Assembly: GCA_965220235.1 (NCBI GenBank)
Contig: OZ244815.1
Location: forward strand, 3,534,001 to 3,598,000
Length of the DNA stretch: 64,000 bases
Direction: 5' to 3'
Origin: Bin55 sp965220235
Lineage (GTDB): Bacteria > Pseudomonadota > Gammaproteobacteria > Pseudomonadales > Azotimanducaceae
This document shows, piece by piece, positions 18,221-26,070 of the stretch (positions are counted from its first letter, which is position 1; every line of letters begins with the position of its first letter). Below the pieces are notes generated by a model. That model saw only the letters and a program-made list of their open reading frames with translations, was not told where the DNA came from and made no database searches. The translations under genes and the position numbers were made by a program.

Positions 18221-19615
18221 ATGCAATCTCAAGCTGCCGGGCAATTCAGGTCAAAGGCTGTGAGTGTCTTCTCTGACAACCAAATCAAGACTGATCCAGA
18301 AGATCTCGCGACTTGGGGAACAGATTGGACGAGGAGCTTTACGGTCGATCCACTCGCGATCGTATTCCCAGAATCAATCGACCAAATCGTACAACTTGTC
18401 AAAAAAGCCCCCGAATGGGGTGTGGCGCTCGTACCGTCAGGAGGACGAACCGGCCTTTCCGGTGGAGCGGTAGCACCAAATAAAGAAATTGTGGTGTCGC
18501 TCGACCGCATGAACAAGATTCTTGAGTTTTTTGAGACGGACAAGATTGTGCGCTGTCAGGCTGGTTTAGTTACCCAACAACTCCAAGAATTCGCGAGCAG
18601 TCACGGTTTGTTTTATCCGGTTGATTTCTCATCTTCCGGCTCAAGTCAGATTGGTGGAAATATCGCAACCAATGCCGGCGGCATACGAGTTATTCGCTAC
18701 GGTATGACACGTCGTTGGGTAGCAGGACTCACGGTGGTCACCGGTACTGGTGAGGTCTTGCAGCTCAATCACGGGCTGATCAAAAACGCGACAGGTTACG
18801 ACTTACGCCACCTATTTGTAGGTTCTGAAGGTACATTAGGTATTGTTGTTGAGGCTGAAATGCGTCTGTCACCCCAACCGGTAGAACAGCAAGTCATGGT
18901 GCTCGCTATTCCCGATCTCCACTACATTTTGGACGTGTTAAGCGCATTTCAAAACACATTAGAACTTTCAGCTTTCGAGTTCTTCTCCGAACTTGCGTTG
19001 CAGAAGGTAATTGAGCACCGAGATGTAAGGCGTCCTTTCGGTTCGGCCAGCCCTTTCTACGCGTTGCTCGAATACGACGCGAACCAATTTGAAACTGCGA
19101 ACGAAACTTTCGAACGTGTTGCAGAATCTGGCTGGGTGAGCGATGGGGTTGTAAGCCAGTCTTTAAGCGAAGCAACGACACTGTGGGAACTCCGAGAAGG
19201 GATCAGTGAATCAATCGCTTCTTTTACACCCTACAAGAATGACATCTCCGTAAGAATCGGTGAAATCCCAGGATTCCTAGAGGACGTTGAGAGCATAGTC
19301 TCTCAACACTATCCTGATCTAGAGGTCGTTTGGTTCGGACACATAGGAGATGGGAATCTGCACCTGAACATCCTTCGACCTTCTGATGTCTCAGTGGAAG
19401 ATTTCTATCAGCGTTGTCACGCAATAAGCCCGGCATTGTTCACCCTAATCCAACACCGGCAAGGCAGTATCTCCGCGGAACACGGCGTGGGACTGCTCAA
19501 ACGGGATTTCCTGAACTATTCAAGAACCAACGAAGAAATCCAAGTCATGCAGGATCTAAAGCACGTATTTGATCCGTATGGAATCTTGAACCCGAACAAA
19601 CTCTTAGCTGCTTAG
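18221..19615 (+). CDS. FAD-binding oxidase, D-2-hydroxyacid dehydrogenase (GlcD-like), second copy
   Basis: This 464-residue flavoprotein is a paralogue of the product of 3926-5305. It shows the same chain of motifs: PSGGRTGLSGGAV near residue 72, SQIGGNIATNAGG near residue 143, LFVGSEGTLGIVVEAE near residue 201, WFGHIGDGNLHLNI near residue 371, and SAEHGVGLLKRDFL near residue 425, ending in DPYGILNPNKL. It follows pgk by 45 bp, so it may share that transcript. The substrate is unknown; D-lactate, glycolate and D-2-hydroxyglutarate are family options, and D-3-phosphoglycerate-derived hydroxy acids would fit the context only loosely. Confidence 0.9.
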   Translation: MQSQAAGQFRSKAVSVFSDNQIKTDPEDLATWGTDWTRSFTVDPLAIVFPESIDQIVQLVKKAPEWGVALVPSGGRTGLSGGAVAPNKEIVVSLDRMNKILEFFETDKIVRCQAGLVTQQLQEFASSHGLFYPVDFSSSGSSQIGGNIATNAGGIRVIRYGMTRRWVAGLTVVTGTGEVLQLNHGLIKNATGYDLRHLFVGSEGTLGIVVEAEMRLSPQPVEQQVMVLAIPDLHYILDVLSAFQNTLELSAFEFFSELALQKVIEHRDVRRPFGSASPFYALLEYDANQFETANETFERVAESGWVSDGVVSQSLSEATTLWELREGISESIASFTPYKNDISVRIGEIPGFLEDVESIVSQHYPDLEVVWFGHIGDGNLHLNILRPSDVSVEDFYQRCHAISPALFTLIQHRQGSISAEHGVGLLKRDFLNYSRTNEEIQVMQDLKHVFDPYGILNPNKLLAA

Positions 19616-19626
19616 CGTCGGCTCCG

Positions 19627-19645
19627 TTGGTGGTTCAATCACCAA
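19627..19645. terminator. Candidate bidirectional terminator between convergent genes
   Basis: TTGGTG and CACCAA form a perfect six-base stem around a seven-base loop in the 23-bp gap between two convergent genes, reaching into the stop codon of the enolase-superfamily gene. TTGTT follows on the plus strand. The stem is weak and the T tract poor, so this is a low-confidence call based mainly on position. Confidence 0.3.
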
Positions 19646-20799
19646 TTGTTAAAAGACCCATCGCGACGATGAAATTCGGGAGGCCAACTATTCAAGGGTG
19701 CCGGTCTTTCTAATGCCAGTGCTTCATTGAATTCGATACCCAATCCAGGTTCCTCTCGAGGGGCAGCGTATCCGTCCTCGAAATGTAGCTGCTTTGGGAA
19801 TAGATCCTGCGCATAGCTGCCGGGTGCGCGTGGCATTTCTTGTACACCTACATTGGTACTCGCCATGCAAAGTGCAACACCTGCCGCCGCACTAACAGGT
19901 CCCAGCGGGTTGTGGGGTACGATATCTATAAAGTGAGTTTCGCACCAATGCGTGATTTTGAGCGCTTCGGTAAGACCACCGGCTATACATAAATCAATTC
20001 GAGCGTAGTTGATCAATTCCTCTTCAATAACTTCGCGGAATCCCCACTTCGACGACCACTGCTCTCCTGCAGCAATCGGTACGCTGACTTGACGAGTCAA
20101 CGTTCTGTAGGAAGCAGGATTTTCGGAACGTAGAGGATCCTCGACAAAGAACATATTGAAGGGTTCGAGTGCTTTACAGAGAGCGACTGCATTCGCGGTG
20201 TCCAAGCGTGTGTGCACATCGATGCACAAATTTACACCATCACCGACCGCTTCCCGAATCGCTGAGATTAACTCCACTGCGCGTGGGATCGCTTCCCGTG
20301 GTTCAAACAACGCCCCGCTCTCATTTGTTTCTGACAAGTCTGCTGGTAAGTCGAAGCGGGCGAATTTCCACCCCTGTTCAGTGGTTTCGCGACAACTCTC
20401 AACGGTCTCTACTAGACTCCCACCACGGTTGTGTGGATAGCAAACAACCTTGTCCCGAACAGGTCCGCCTAAGAGGCGATAGACTGGTAGACCTAACGCC
20501 TTTCCTTTGATATCCCATAAAGCGATATCAATCGCACTGATAGCGCAGGAGTAAACCCGGTCCGCTGGAAAGAAACTTCGGCGAAACATCCGTTGCCATA
20601 AGCGTTCGGTAGCAAGTGGGTCTGCACCGATGCATAGGTCACTCAGATGCTGGATTGCTTGTTGAACGGCAGCACCCCAATGACCTATACCAACCTCGCC
20701 TAGACCCGTGATACCGTCATCCGTCTCGACTTTGACTATGAAGTACTTTCTTTGCGTCTCATCAAGGAACGTAAATGTCTTGATTGATTCGATTTTCAT
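19639..20799 (-). CDS. Enolase superfamily sugar-acid dehydratase (mandelate racemase/muconate lactonizing family)
   Basis: This 386-residue protein has the N-terminal capping domain (ETDDGITGLGEVGIGHW) and a barrel domain with three metal ligands: Asp in CIDVHTR near residue 212, Glu in FFVEDPLR near residue 238 and Glu in IAAGEQW near residue 264. The catalytic-region His is in VPHNPLGP near residue 313, the pattern of D-galactonate dehydratase-like members, which dehydrate acid sugars to 2-keto-3-deoxy acids. The exact substrate cannot be read. It is 27 bp downstream of the CmcJ-type oxygenase on the same strand, so the two are probably one unit. A second dehydratase lies at 50824-51978. 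Confidence 0.85.
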   Translation of the reverse strand: MKIESIKTFTFLDETQRKYFIVKVETDDGITGLGEVGIGHWGAAVQQAIQHLSDLCIGADPLATERLWQRMFRRSFFPADRVYSCAISAIDIALWDIKGKALGLPVYRLLGGPVRDKVVCYPHNRGGSLVETVESCRETTEQGWKFARFDLPADLSETNESGALFEPREAIPRAVELISAIREAVGDGVNLCIDVHTRLDTANAVALCKALEPFNMFFVEDPLRSENPASYRTLTRQVSVPIAAGEQWSSKWGFREVIEEELINYARIDLCIAGGLTEALKITHWCETHFIDIVPHNPLGPVSAAAGVALCMASTNVGVQEMPRAPGSYAQDLFPKQLHFEDGYAAPREEPGLGIEFNEALALERPAPLNSWPPEFHRRDGSFNNW

Positions 20800-20826
20800 G
20801 GCAATATATAGAGCTATGCGTCGTTG

Positions 20827-21798
20827 TTAATCACTAATCAAATAGACACCAACACGATGTTCACAACTTTGTCGTTGTTCTACATCTCCCTTGGGAAACG
20901 GCTCTTCGAATGCCGAGTGATACGTGTTGTAAACCTCTTTACCATCGTCATCTTTGTGGTATTCAAATAGATTCAGCACTAATACCTCGCTCGTGGTCAT
21001 GCGTGGGTAGTAATACCATCGCTGAGCTGCGTTGTAGCGCAATGACAGCTGATTCGTGACTTCCCCCGACATCGTAAAACCTTCTAAACCCGTTGAGATC
21101 ACATCGTCACGCTCAACACTGCTCGCATCAAGGACGCCCAATGGCAAGTGCTGTAGCGGCTGTTTCATGTGGACCGTTCGCCAAAAATTAATCATCATGA
21201 AACCGCGAACTTCGTTCTGTTCAAAACGTCTACGCCACCCGCGAGCATGATCCTTGTTGCCGAACGCCATCGCGTTCTCTTCGTAGTCATCCGCAGTCAT
21301 TCCGTAATCGTTATGTACGACTAGACCGAAGAACGGATTTGGCGTGGCTTCGCCTCGCCGCAACAGCATGTTAGGTTGGTCTATTTCGACACGCTCACCC
21401 GGGAGTAAGGTATTACGGATGATGTCATCAACTTCCGGCAAATAATGCAATTCAACTTCGTTTACATCCGCTTGATTCGTAACGGAGTGGTCACCTGCCG
21501 CATCCGTCGCACCGAATGCGCCAGAATCCCAGTTTCGCACTCTTGATTCGTGCTGTAACAACACAAATCCGTGTTTCTTGAAGAATCTACTGTGAAAGTC
21601 GGCCTGCCCATCGTCTTCGGAGGCCTGTAACTCCCGCCCGTCCAAGATATCAATCTTCGGTCCTTCACCAAACGGATAGACACCCGGTGTAGGCCGTTGA
21701 CCCTTTACATCAATCACGATCTTGTGATCACTCGTAAAGCCAGGTTTGAACAACCCATTCAAAGATGTTGAGACTGCCGTTAAGTTATGGGTGACCAT
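20827..21798 (-). CDS. CmcJ/NvfI-like non-haem iron oxygenase family protein
   Basis: This 323-residue protein resembles the CmcJ/NvfI family of putative 2-oxoglutarate-dependent iron enzymes. An HxD pair occurs in VVHNDYG near residue 160. NFWRTVHMKQPLQHLPLGVLD near residue 205 parallels the conserved segment with PLAxCD. YNAAQRWYYYPRMTTSEVLV near residue 254 and YHSAFEEPF near residue 290 match the family C-terminus and offer a distal His. Bacterial members are mostly uncharacterised; fungal and actinobacterial relatives act in secondary metabolism. The ATG has a clear ribosome site (TAGGAGAA). It leads a probable two-gene unit with the downstream sugar-acid dehydratase. Confidence 0.75.
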   Translation of the reverse strand: MVTHNLTAVSTSLNGLFKPGFTSDHKIVIDVKGQRPTPGVYPFGEGPKIDILDGRELQASEDDGQADFHSRFFKKHGFVLLQHESRVRNWDSGAFGATDAAGDHSVTNQADVNEVELHYLPEVDDIIRNTLLPGERVEIDQPNMLLRRGEATPNPFFGLVVHNDYGMTADDYEENAMAFGNKDHARGWRRRFEQNEVRGFMMINFWRTVHMKQPLQHLPLGVLDASSVERDDVISTGLEGFTMSGEVTNQLSLRYNAAQRWYYYPRMTTSEVLVLNLFEYHKDDDGKEVYNTYHSAFEEPFPKGDVEQRQSCEHRVGVYLISD

Positions 21799-22026
21799 AG
21801 ATTATTTCTCCTAGAGAAATCAAATCGAAATCGCGTTCACATCCCCCAACTCGGCGCGACTTCAAGAGTCTTATTCGAGTTATAAGTTGCAAAGCGTACT
21901 CAGATTTATTCGCCAATTTAACCCGCCTGAGCCCTCTCATGCAGGTGATCCACGTTAGACGTTTGCTTGCACGAGCCTTTCGATCTACATAGGAGTGCCG
22001 ACGTGATGTGGCTTGAGGCCAAGCTA

Positions 22027-22773
22027 CTACGCTTGTTCTTTCCCGCTGAGGATCGAAGTCGTATTTAATAGGTTTGCATGACGCTCTAACGCTTCCGCAC
22101 CTCCGCGTACAGAAACACCATCTTCTTGACCGATCAAAGTCAACAGGGGACGATTCTTCCCAAACACGCCATTTTCCACCACACCGGGGATATTGTTGAG
22201 CGTCTGCTCGATACTCTCAGGATCGCTGAAATCTAACGCTCGAACGTCAAGAATCAAATTGCCATTGTCCGTCTGAAACCCCTTTCGTTCTGAAGGCATA
22301 CCACCGAGTCGAGTAATCTCGGCTTCAACATGAGCCTTAGCCATTGGGATCACCTCAACCGGTAAAGGGAAATTTCCTACACCTAAACGGTCGACTACTT
22401 TTGACTCGTCAACGAGGCACACGAAGTTGTCGCTCAGCGAAGCTACGATTTTCTCTCGCGTAAGCGCGCCGCCAGCCCCCTTGATGAGCGCGCCATTTGC
22501 ATCGACTTCATCTGCTCCGTCAACATAGAGGGTTGCTCGCTCTCCACAATTCGAGTCTAGGACTTCAATTCCGATGTCCCGTAGTAAGCGAGTCGATGCG
22601 TCGGAGCTAGAAAATGCTCCTCGTAAATCAAAGTTCTGCTCACCCAATGCATCGATGAAGTAATTCACGGTCGAACCTGTCCCAACGCCCAGGATGTTGT
22701 TCGGGCGGAGCCATGCTTGAGCCAGTTCGATGGCGACCGTAGCTACCTGCTGCTTAAGTAGGTCTTGATTCAC
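22027..22773 (-). CDS. rpiA: Ribose-5-phosphate isomerase A
   Basis: This 248-residue enzyme interconverts ribose 5-phosphate and ribulose 5-phosphate. Conserved motifs are GVGTGSTVNYFIDAL near residue 30, SSDASTRLL near residue 57, VDGADEVD near residue 88 with the catalytic acid, and IKGAGGALTREKIVA near residue 97 with the catalytic Lys. It starts at GTG with GAGGA seven bases upstream, 25 bp after def. The C-terminus carries about 20 residues beyond the usual end. It is the last gene of the zapA-6S-ygfA-def-rpiA run. Confidence 0.97.
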   Translation of the reverse strand: MNQDLLKQQVATVAIELAQAWLRPNNILGVGTGSTVNYFIDALGEQNFDLRGAFSSSDASTRLLRDIGIEVLDSNCGERATLYVDGADEVDANGALIKGAGGALTREKIVASLSDNFVCLVDESKVVDRLGVGNFPLPVEVIPMAKAHVEAEITRLGGMPSERKGFQTDNGNLILDVRALDFSDPESIEQTLNNIPGVVENGVFGKNRPLLTLIGQEDGVSVRGGAEALERHANLLNTTSILSGKEQA

Positions 22774-22797
22774 ACACGAATCCTCGTGCGCCGACCT

Positions 22798-23328
22798 TTA
22801 CTCAACTTGCTCGTTGAAGTCCGCTTCTGACATCAAAAGCTCTGGGTTCGCGATGTGATCAATGTAAAGCACCCCATCCAAGTGGTCAATCTCGTGCTGG
22901 CAAACAGTAGACAAGAAGCCTTCAAATTCCATCGAACGCGGCTTTGCCGCAAGGTCCAAGAAGTCAAGTCGAATGTGCTGAGGTCGTTCGACGAACCCTC
23001 TTTTTCCTGGTACCGACAAGCATCCTTCCCAAAAGCCTTCCGTCGGTCCGTCCAGCACCGTAATTTCAGGATTAATACAGATCGTACGCGCGAGCTCTTG
23101 TCCACCCGTGACGTATCCGTTGTCCTCGGGCACGTCAAACAGTACGACGCGTAATTGCTCGCCAATCTGCGGTGCCGCGAGTCCAATTCCTTTAGCCTCA
23201 GCAAGTGTGTCGGTCATATCACGAACCAAACGACGCATCATCGGCGAACGAATCTGAGATTTGGTTACTTCCTCCGACCGTTCACGAAGGCTTGGTGTAC
23301 CTACTGTCAAAATTTGCCTCACGCTCAT
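22798..23328 (-). CDS. def: Peptide deformylase
   Basis: This metallo-enzyme of 176 residues removes the formyl group from nascent N-termini. All three family motifs are present: GIGLAAPQIG, EGCLSVPG with the Cys metal ligand, and QHEIDHLDG with the HExxH metal site. I placed the start at the ATG at 23328 (MSVRQILTVGTPSLR), which overlaps the ygfA stop as TGATG, a classical coupled junction. A longer in-frame start upstream would add 20 residues with no family support. def beside ygfA rather than fmt is a less usual neighbourhood. Confidence 0.95.
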   Translation of the reverse strand: MSVRQILTVGTPSLRERSEEVTKSQIRSPMMRRLVRDMTDTLAEAKGIGLAAPQIGEQLRVVLFDVPEDNGYVTGGQELARTICINPEITVLDGPTEGFWEGCLSVPGKRGFVERPQHIRLDFLDLAAKPRSMEFEGFLSTVCQHEIDHLDGVLYIDHIANPELLMSEADFNEQVE

Positions 23329-23912
23329 CAGCTCACCCGCGACTCTGGTGCGATACAAATTTCCGCGCGCGGTGAGCAGATACGCCAACCTCTTTCTGTT
23401 ACCACGGCATCAAGGCGACGATCCCAAGCATTCCGTTCAAGCGATTCGACTCGCTGTAACTCATGCCCGATCCCAACCAACAGTGTCTCGTCCTCCGCGA
23501 AAAAACGATCGTAAAAACCTTTGCCTCGTCCTAATCGATCACCTTCTTCCGTGAAGGCAACAAGTGGCACCAGAGCGACCGACATCTCTGTTTCTAGGGA
23601 GCAAGTTTCTTCCTCGGGTTCGCGGATTCCCCATTGGTTTTTTGGCAGCTCGTCCGATGGAGTAAACGTTATGAATCTCATTTCTGAACCATCGATCCGT
23701 GGCGCTACGAGTTTGATGCCGTCTGTATGCAACTTCTCGATAACTGGACGCAGATCGACTTCGCCGTCGCTACAAAGATACACAGCTACGCACGTAGCCG
23801 ACTTAAAAAGGGTCGAACGCAGGAAATGCTCGCTAATTGCTGTTGCATGATCTTCTTGCTGTTCGACTGATAGGCTTCGCCGCGCACTGCGAAGTTCGTT
23901 TCGCAAGTTCAC
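23328..23912 (-). CDS. ygfA: 5-formyltetrahydrofolate cyclo-ligase family protein
   Basis: This 194-residue protein converts 5-formyl-tetrahydrofolate to methenyl-tetrahydrofolate using ATP. The N-terminus has the basic R-x3-R pattern (LRNELRSARRSLS), and the C-terminal half holds the family signature DRLGRGKGFYDRF near residue 126, followed by LVGIGHELQ. It starts at GTG. Its position immediately downstream of the 6S RNA gene is the widely conserved zapA-ssrS-ygfA arrangement, which supports both calls. Confidence 0.93.
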   Translation of the reverse strand: MNLRNELRSARRSLSVEQQEDHATAISEHFLRSTLFKSATCVAVYLCSDGEVDLRPVIEKLHTDGIKLVAPRIDGSEMRFITFTPSDELPKNQWGIREPEEETCSLETEMSVALVPLVAFTEEGDRLGRGKGFYDRFFAEDETLLVGIGHELQRVESLERNAWDRRLDAVVTERGWRICSPRAEICIAPESRVS

Positions 23913-23939
23913 GACCCGTTGATTGGTAAGAGATTGGTC

Positions 23940-24103
23940 ACCGGGATATCACGACTGATCCGATCCTGAACCGATTGGTAACAGGTGGAGAATCCGATCG
24001 CGTCATTAGGCTTCCCCTGAGGGCATGCACACCGACAAAACCAGTAATTGCTCCGAATTCTTGAATACGGTTCGGTACTAAACCAGCCGGTGATAACCCC
24101 GGT
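23940..24103 (-). ncRNA. ssrS: 6S RNA
   Basis: The noncoding gap between zapA and ygfA is where gammaproteobacteria carry 6S RNA, the regulator that binds sigma-70 RNA polymerase. On the minus strand the ends pair: ACCGGG and AUCAC near 24103-24090 with GUGAU and CCCGGU near 23952-23940. The segment GUGCAUGCCCUCAGGGGAAGCC, followed by a CGA-containing stretch and a UUCUCCACCUG segment, runs parallel to the E. coli 6S core (GAGCAUGC, GAGAAGCC, CGACG, UUCACCUUG). The length of about 164 nt is slightly short of the E. coli 184. A TATACT box ends seven bases before the proposed 5' end. Confidence 0.85.
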
Positions 24104-24109
24104 AAAAAA

Positions 24110-24115
24110 AGTATA
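24110..24115 (-). promoter_or_regulatory. -10 box of the 6S RNA promoter
   Basis: TATACT on the minus strand is followed by six T and then the A at 24103, which is the first base of the predicted closing stem of 6S RNA. That spacing is right for a sigma-70 start at 24103. The -35 region, near the end of zapA, is poor. Confidence 0.6.
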
Positions 24116-24132
24116 GCAAGCTATCTCGAAAC

Positions 24133-24441
24133 CTATTGGTCGGATAGCGCGATGTCGATTTCGTTTAGCTTGCTTGTCGCCGCTTCGATGCGTCGAGTCA
24201 TTGCTTCCTTTTCTTGGTTAGCTTCACCAGATATTTCTTCACAGAGATACTCTAGTGTGACTGCGACCAAATGATCAAGCATTTTTTTAGCTGAGATTTG
24301 GTCCTCACCCAAGTCAGCTCGCAAATCCGCATCGAGTTTCTCCGCAGCTTGAACCACGATTTTCTTGAAGCTGGGCGCGCACGTCAGCCCAAACCTTCGA
24401 CCTAGTATCGATAGCTCAACTTGGATTGTTTCTTCGGCCAT
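24133..24441 (-). CDS. zapA: Cell division protein ZapA
   Basis: This protein of 102 residues stabilises FtsZ bundles at mid-cell. The N-terminal globular part (VELSILGRRFGLTC, matching the usual I-x-I-x-G-x-x-Y/F start) is followed by LDADLR and a long C-terminal helix from about residue 55. I chose the ATG at 24441; a TTG one codon earlier is also in frame. It is 9 bp downstream of the TIGR02449-like coiled-coil gene and directly upstream of 6S RNA. Confidence 0.92.
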   Translation of the reverse strand: MAEETIQVELSILGRRFGLTCAPSFKKIVVQAAEKLDADLRADLGEDQISAKKMLDHLVAVTLEYLCEEISGEANQEKEAMTRRIEAATSKLNEIDIALSDQ

Positions 24442-24450
24442 CAAACGATC

Positions 24451-24657
24451 CTAACTTTGTGGTGTTGGACTCTGGAGTTCCTCTATGAGCGCTTCGATAC
24501 GATCACAAGCTGCGTCACATCTAGCTTTCAACGCCGCGCGTTCCTTAACCCAGTTCGCTTTTTCGTCCACTAACCGTTGATGTTGCTCTTGTGTGGAGGA
24601 AACACGATCGGCCAGTTTCTCAATTGTCTTTTCAAGTTGGGTCAGTTGCTCTTCCAT
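24451..24657 (-). CDS. Small coiled-coil protein, TIGR02449/ZapB-like
   Basis: This 68-residue acidic protein is predicted to be almost entirely helical, with heptad-like Leu/Ile/Val spacing from residue 4 to 62 (LTQLEKTIEKLADRV and later EALIEELQ). Small proteins of this kind, TIGR02449, lie directly upstream of zapA in pseudomonads and xanthomonads. By position and shape a division-related role like ZapB is plausible but not shown. It is divergent from pepP with 102 bp between the starts. Confidence 0.8.
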   Translation of the reverse strand: MEEQLTQLEKTIEKLADRVSSTQEQHQRLVDEKANWVKERAALKARCDAACDRIEALIEELQSPTPQS

Positions 24658-24759
24658 CGTCTTCTATCTCATTCCACCTGCTTTGATTGTATTAGCGCCG
24701 TTTTCGACCCATCACCGATTTGGGTTCGATAATTGCCTCATCGACTCTACTGAACTCCA

Positions 24760-26070
24760 ATGGACGAAACAAATCTAAAACGCGAATACCGTAGGAGACG
24801 CCAGAGATTCATGGCTTCGATCGGCCCTGAGAGCGTTGCTTTGGTATTTGCTACGGGCGAGAAACGTCGTAACGCAGACGTAGATTACCTATTTAGACCT
24901 CATAGTGATTTCGTTTACCTTACAGGCTTCCATGAACCGGATGGACTATTGGTGTTAGCTCCAGGCCATCCAACACTCGAGGAAACGTTGTTCGTACGTC
25001 CTCGAGATATCGCCGCCGAACAGTGGAACGGCCGTCGTCTTGGTACAGAACGAGTCAAGGAAACTCTCGGGATCGATAACGCATTTACAGTCGAGGAATT
25101 CAATGACGTCATACCGAATTTACTTGATGGTCGCGATGTCCTCCACGTTGAAGACGATCTGGAGACCTCTAAGCAGGTCGATGATTGGCTAAGTGCGCTG
25201 AAGGAAGCGGAGCTCGAACCGCCACAAGCGCGCGAGGCTATGGCGGACACGCTTCACGAACTACGACTGATCAAATCGGAGTCTGAGGTCGCGACTATGC
25301 AGGCAGCGGCCAACATTTCGGTCGCAGCTCATCAACGTGCAATGCGCTACTGCAAGCCCGGGATTTCCGAACTTGCTCTTGAGTCTGAGTTACAGCACGA
25401 GTTCGCGCTACAGGGCGCTCGATTCACAGCGTATCCATCGATCGTCGCAAGTGGTGCAAATGCGTGCATCATGCACTATATCCAAAATGACGCGACCATC
25501 CAAGATGGTGATCTAGTACTCATCGACGCCGGTTGTGAATATCGGTATTACGCATCCGACATTACTCGAACATTCCCCGCGAACGGGCGATTTACACCGC
25601 CGCAACGGGACGTCTACGAACTAGTGCTCAGTGCGCAACTGGCGGCGATCGACCAAGCTAAAACAGGTAACGTGTTTACGGATCCTCATACCACATCCAC
25701 ACGAATCCTCGCGCAAGGACTTATCGATCTCGGCGTACTTCATGGATCACTCGATGAAGTGCTAGAGAATGAACTGGCGAAGCCATTCACCGTACATCGT
25801 TGCTCTCATTTCCTCGGACTTGACGTGCACGATGTTGGCAAACGTGAGATCGACGGCGAAGATCGAGTACTTGAACCCGGTATGGTGTTAACGATTGAAC
25901 CTGGTCTGTACTTCGGAAATGCAGAAACCATGCCGGATCTTGATCCTAAGTGGCACGACATCGGTATACGAATTGAGGATGACGTGGTAGTGACGGAAAG
26001 CGGGAACCACATCTTGTCAGCGGATGCGCCTAAGTCCGCAGCTGACGTTGAATCGCTCATGGCTGGTTGA
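24760..26070 (+). CDS. pepP: Xaa-Pro aminopeptidase
   Basis: This 436-residue metallopeptidase removes N-terminal residues preceding proline. An N-terminal creatinase-like domain (about 1-170) includes DVDYLFRPHSDFVYLTGF. The pita-bread catalytic domain has the metal ligands Asp in LIDAGCEYRYYASDITRTFP near residue 252-263, His in HFLGLDVHD near residue 350, Glu in MVLTIEPGLY near residue 378 and Glu in GIRIEDDV near residue 407. It starts a run with ubiH and the gcv genes, an order shared with E. coli. Confidence 0.97.
   Translation: MDETNLKREYRRRRQRFMASIGPESVALVFATGEKRRNADVDYLFRPHSDFVYLTGFHEPDGLLVLAPGHPTLEETLFVRPRDIAAEQWNGRRLGTERVKETLGIDNAFTVEEFNDVIPNLLDGRDVLHVEDDLETSKQVDDWLSALKEAELEPPQAREAMADTLHELRLIKSESEVATMQAAANISVAAHQRAMRYCKPGISELALESELQHEFALQGARFTAYPSIVASGANACIMHYIQNDATIQDGDLVLIDAGCEYRYYASDITRTFPANGRFTPPQRDVYELVLSAQLAAIDQAKTGNVFTDPHTTSTRILAQGLIDLGVLHGSLDEVLENELAKPFTVHRCSHFLGLDVHDVGKREIDGEDRVLEPGMVLTIEPGLYFGNAETMPDLDPKWHDIGIRIEDDVVVTESGNHILSADAPKSAADVESLMAG

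Noticed and set aside
21799..22026. tRNA or small RNA gene between the CmcJ-like gene and rpiA
   Set aside because: No cloverleaf or T-loop signature could be found; only the ribosome site of the CmcJ-like gene is evident.
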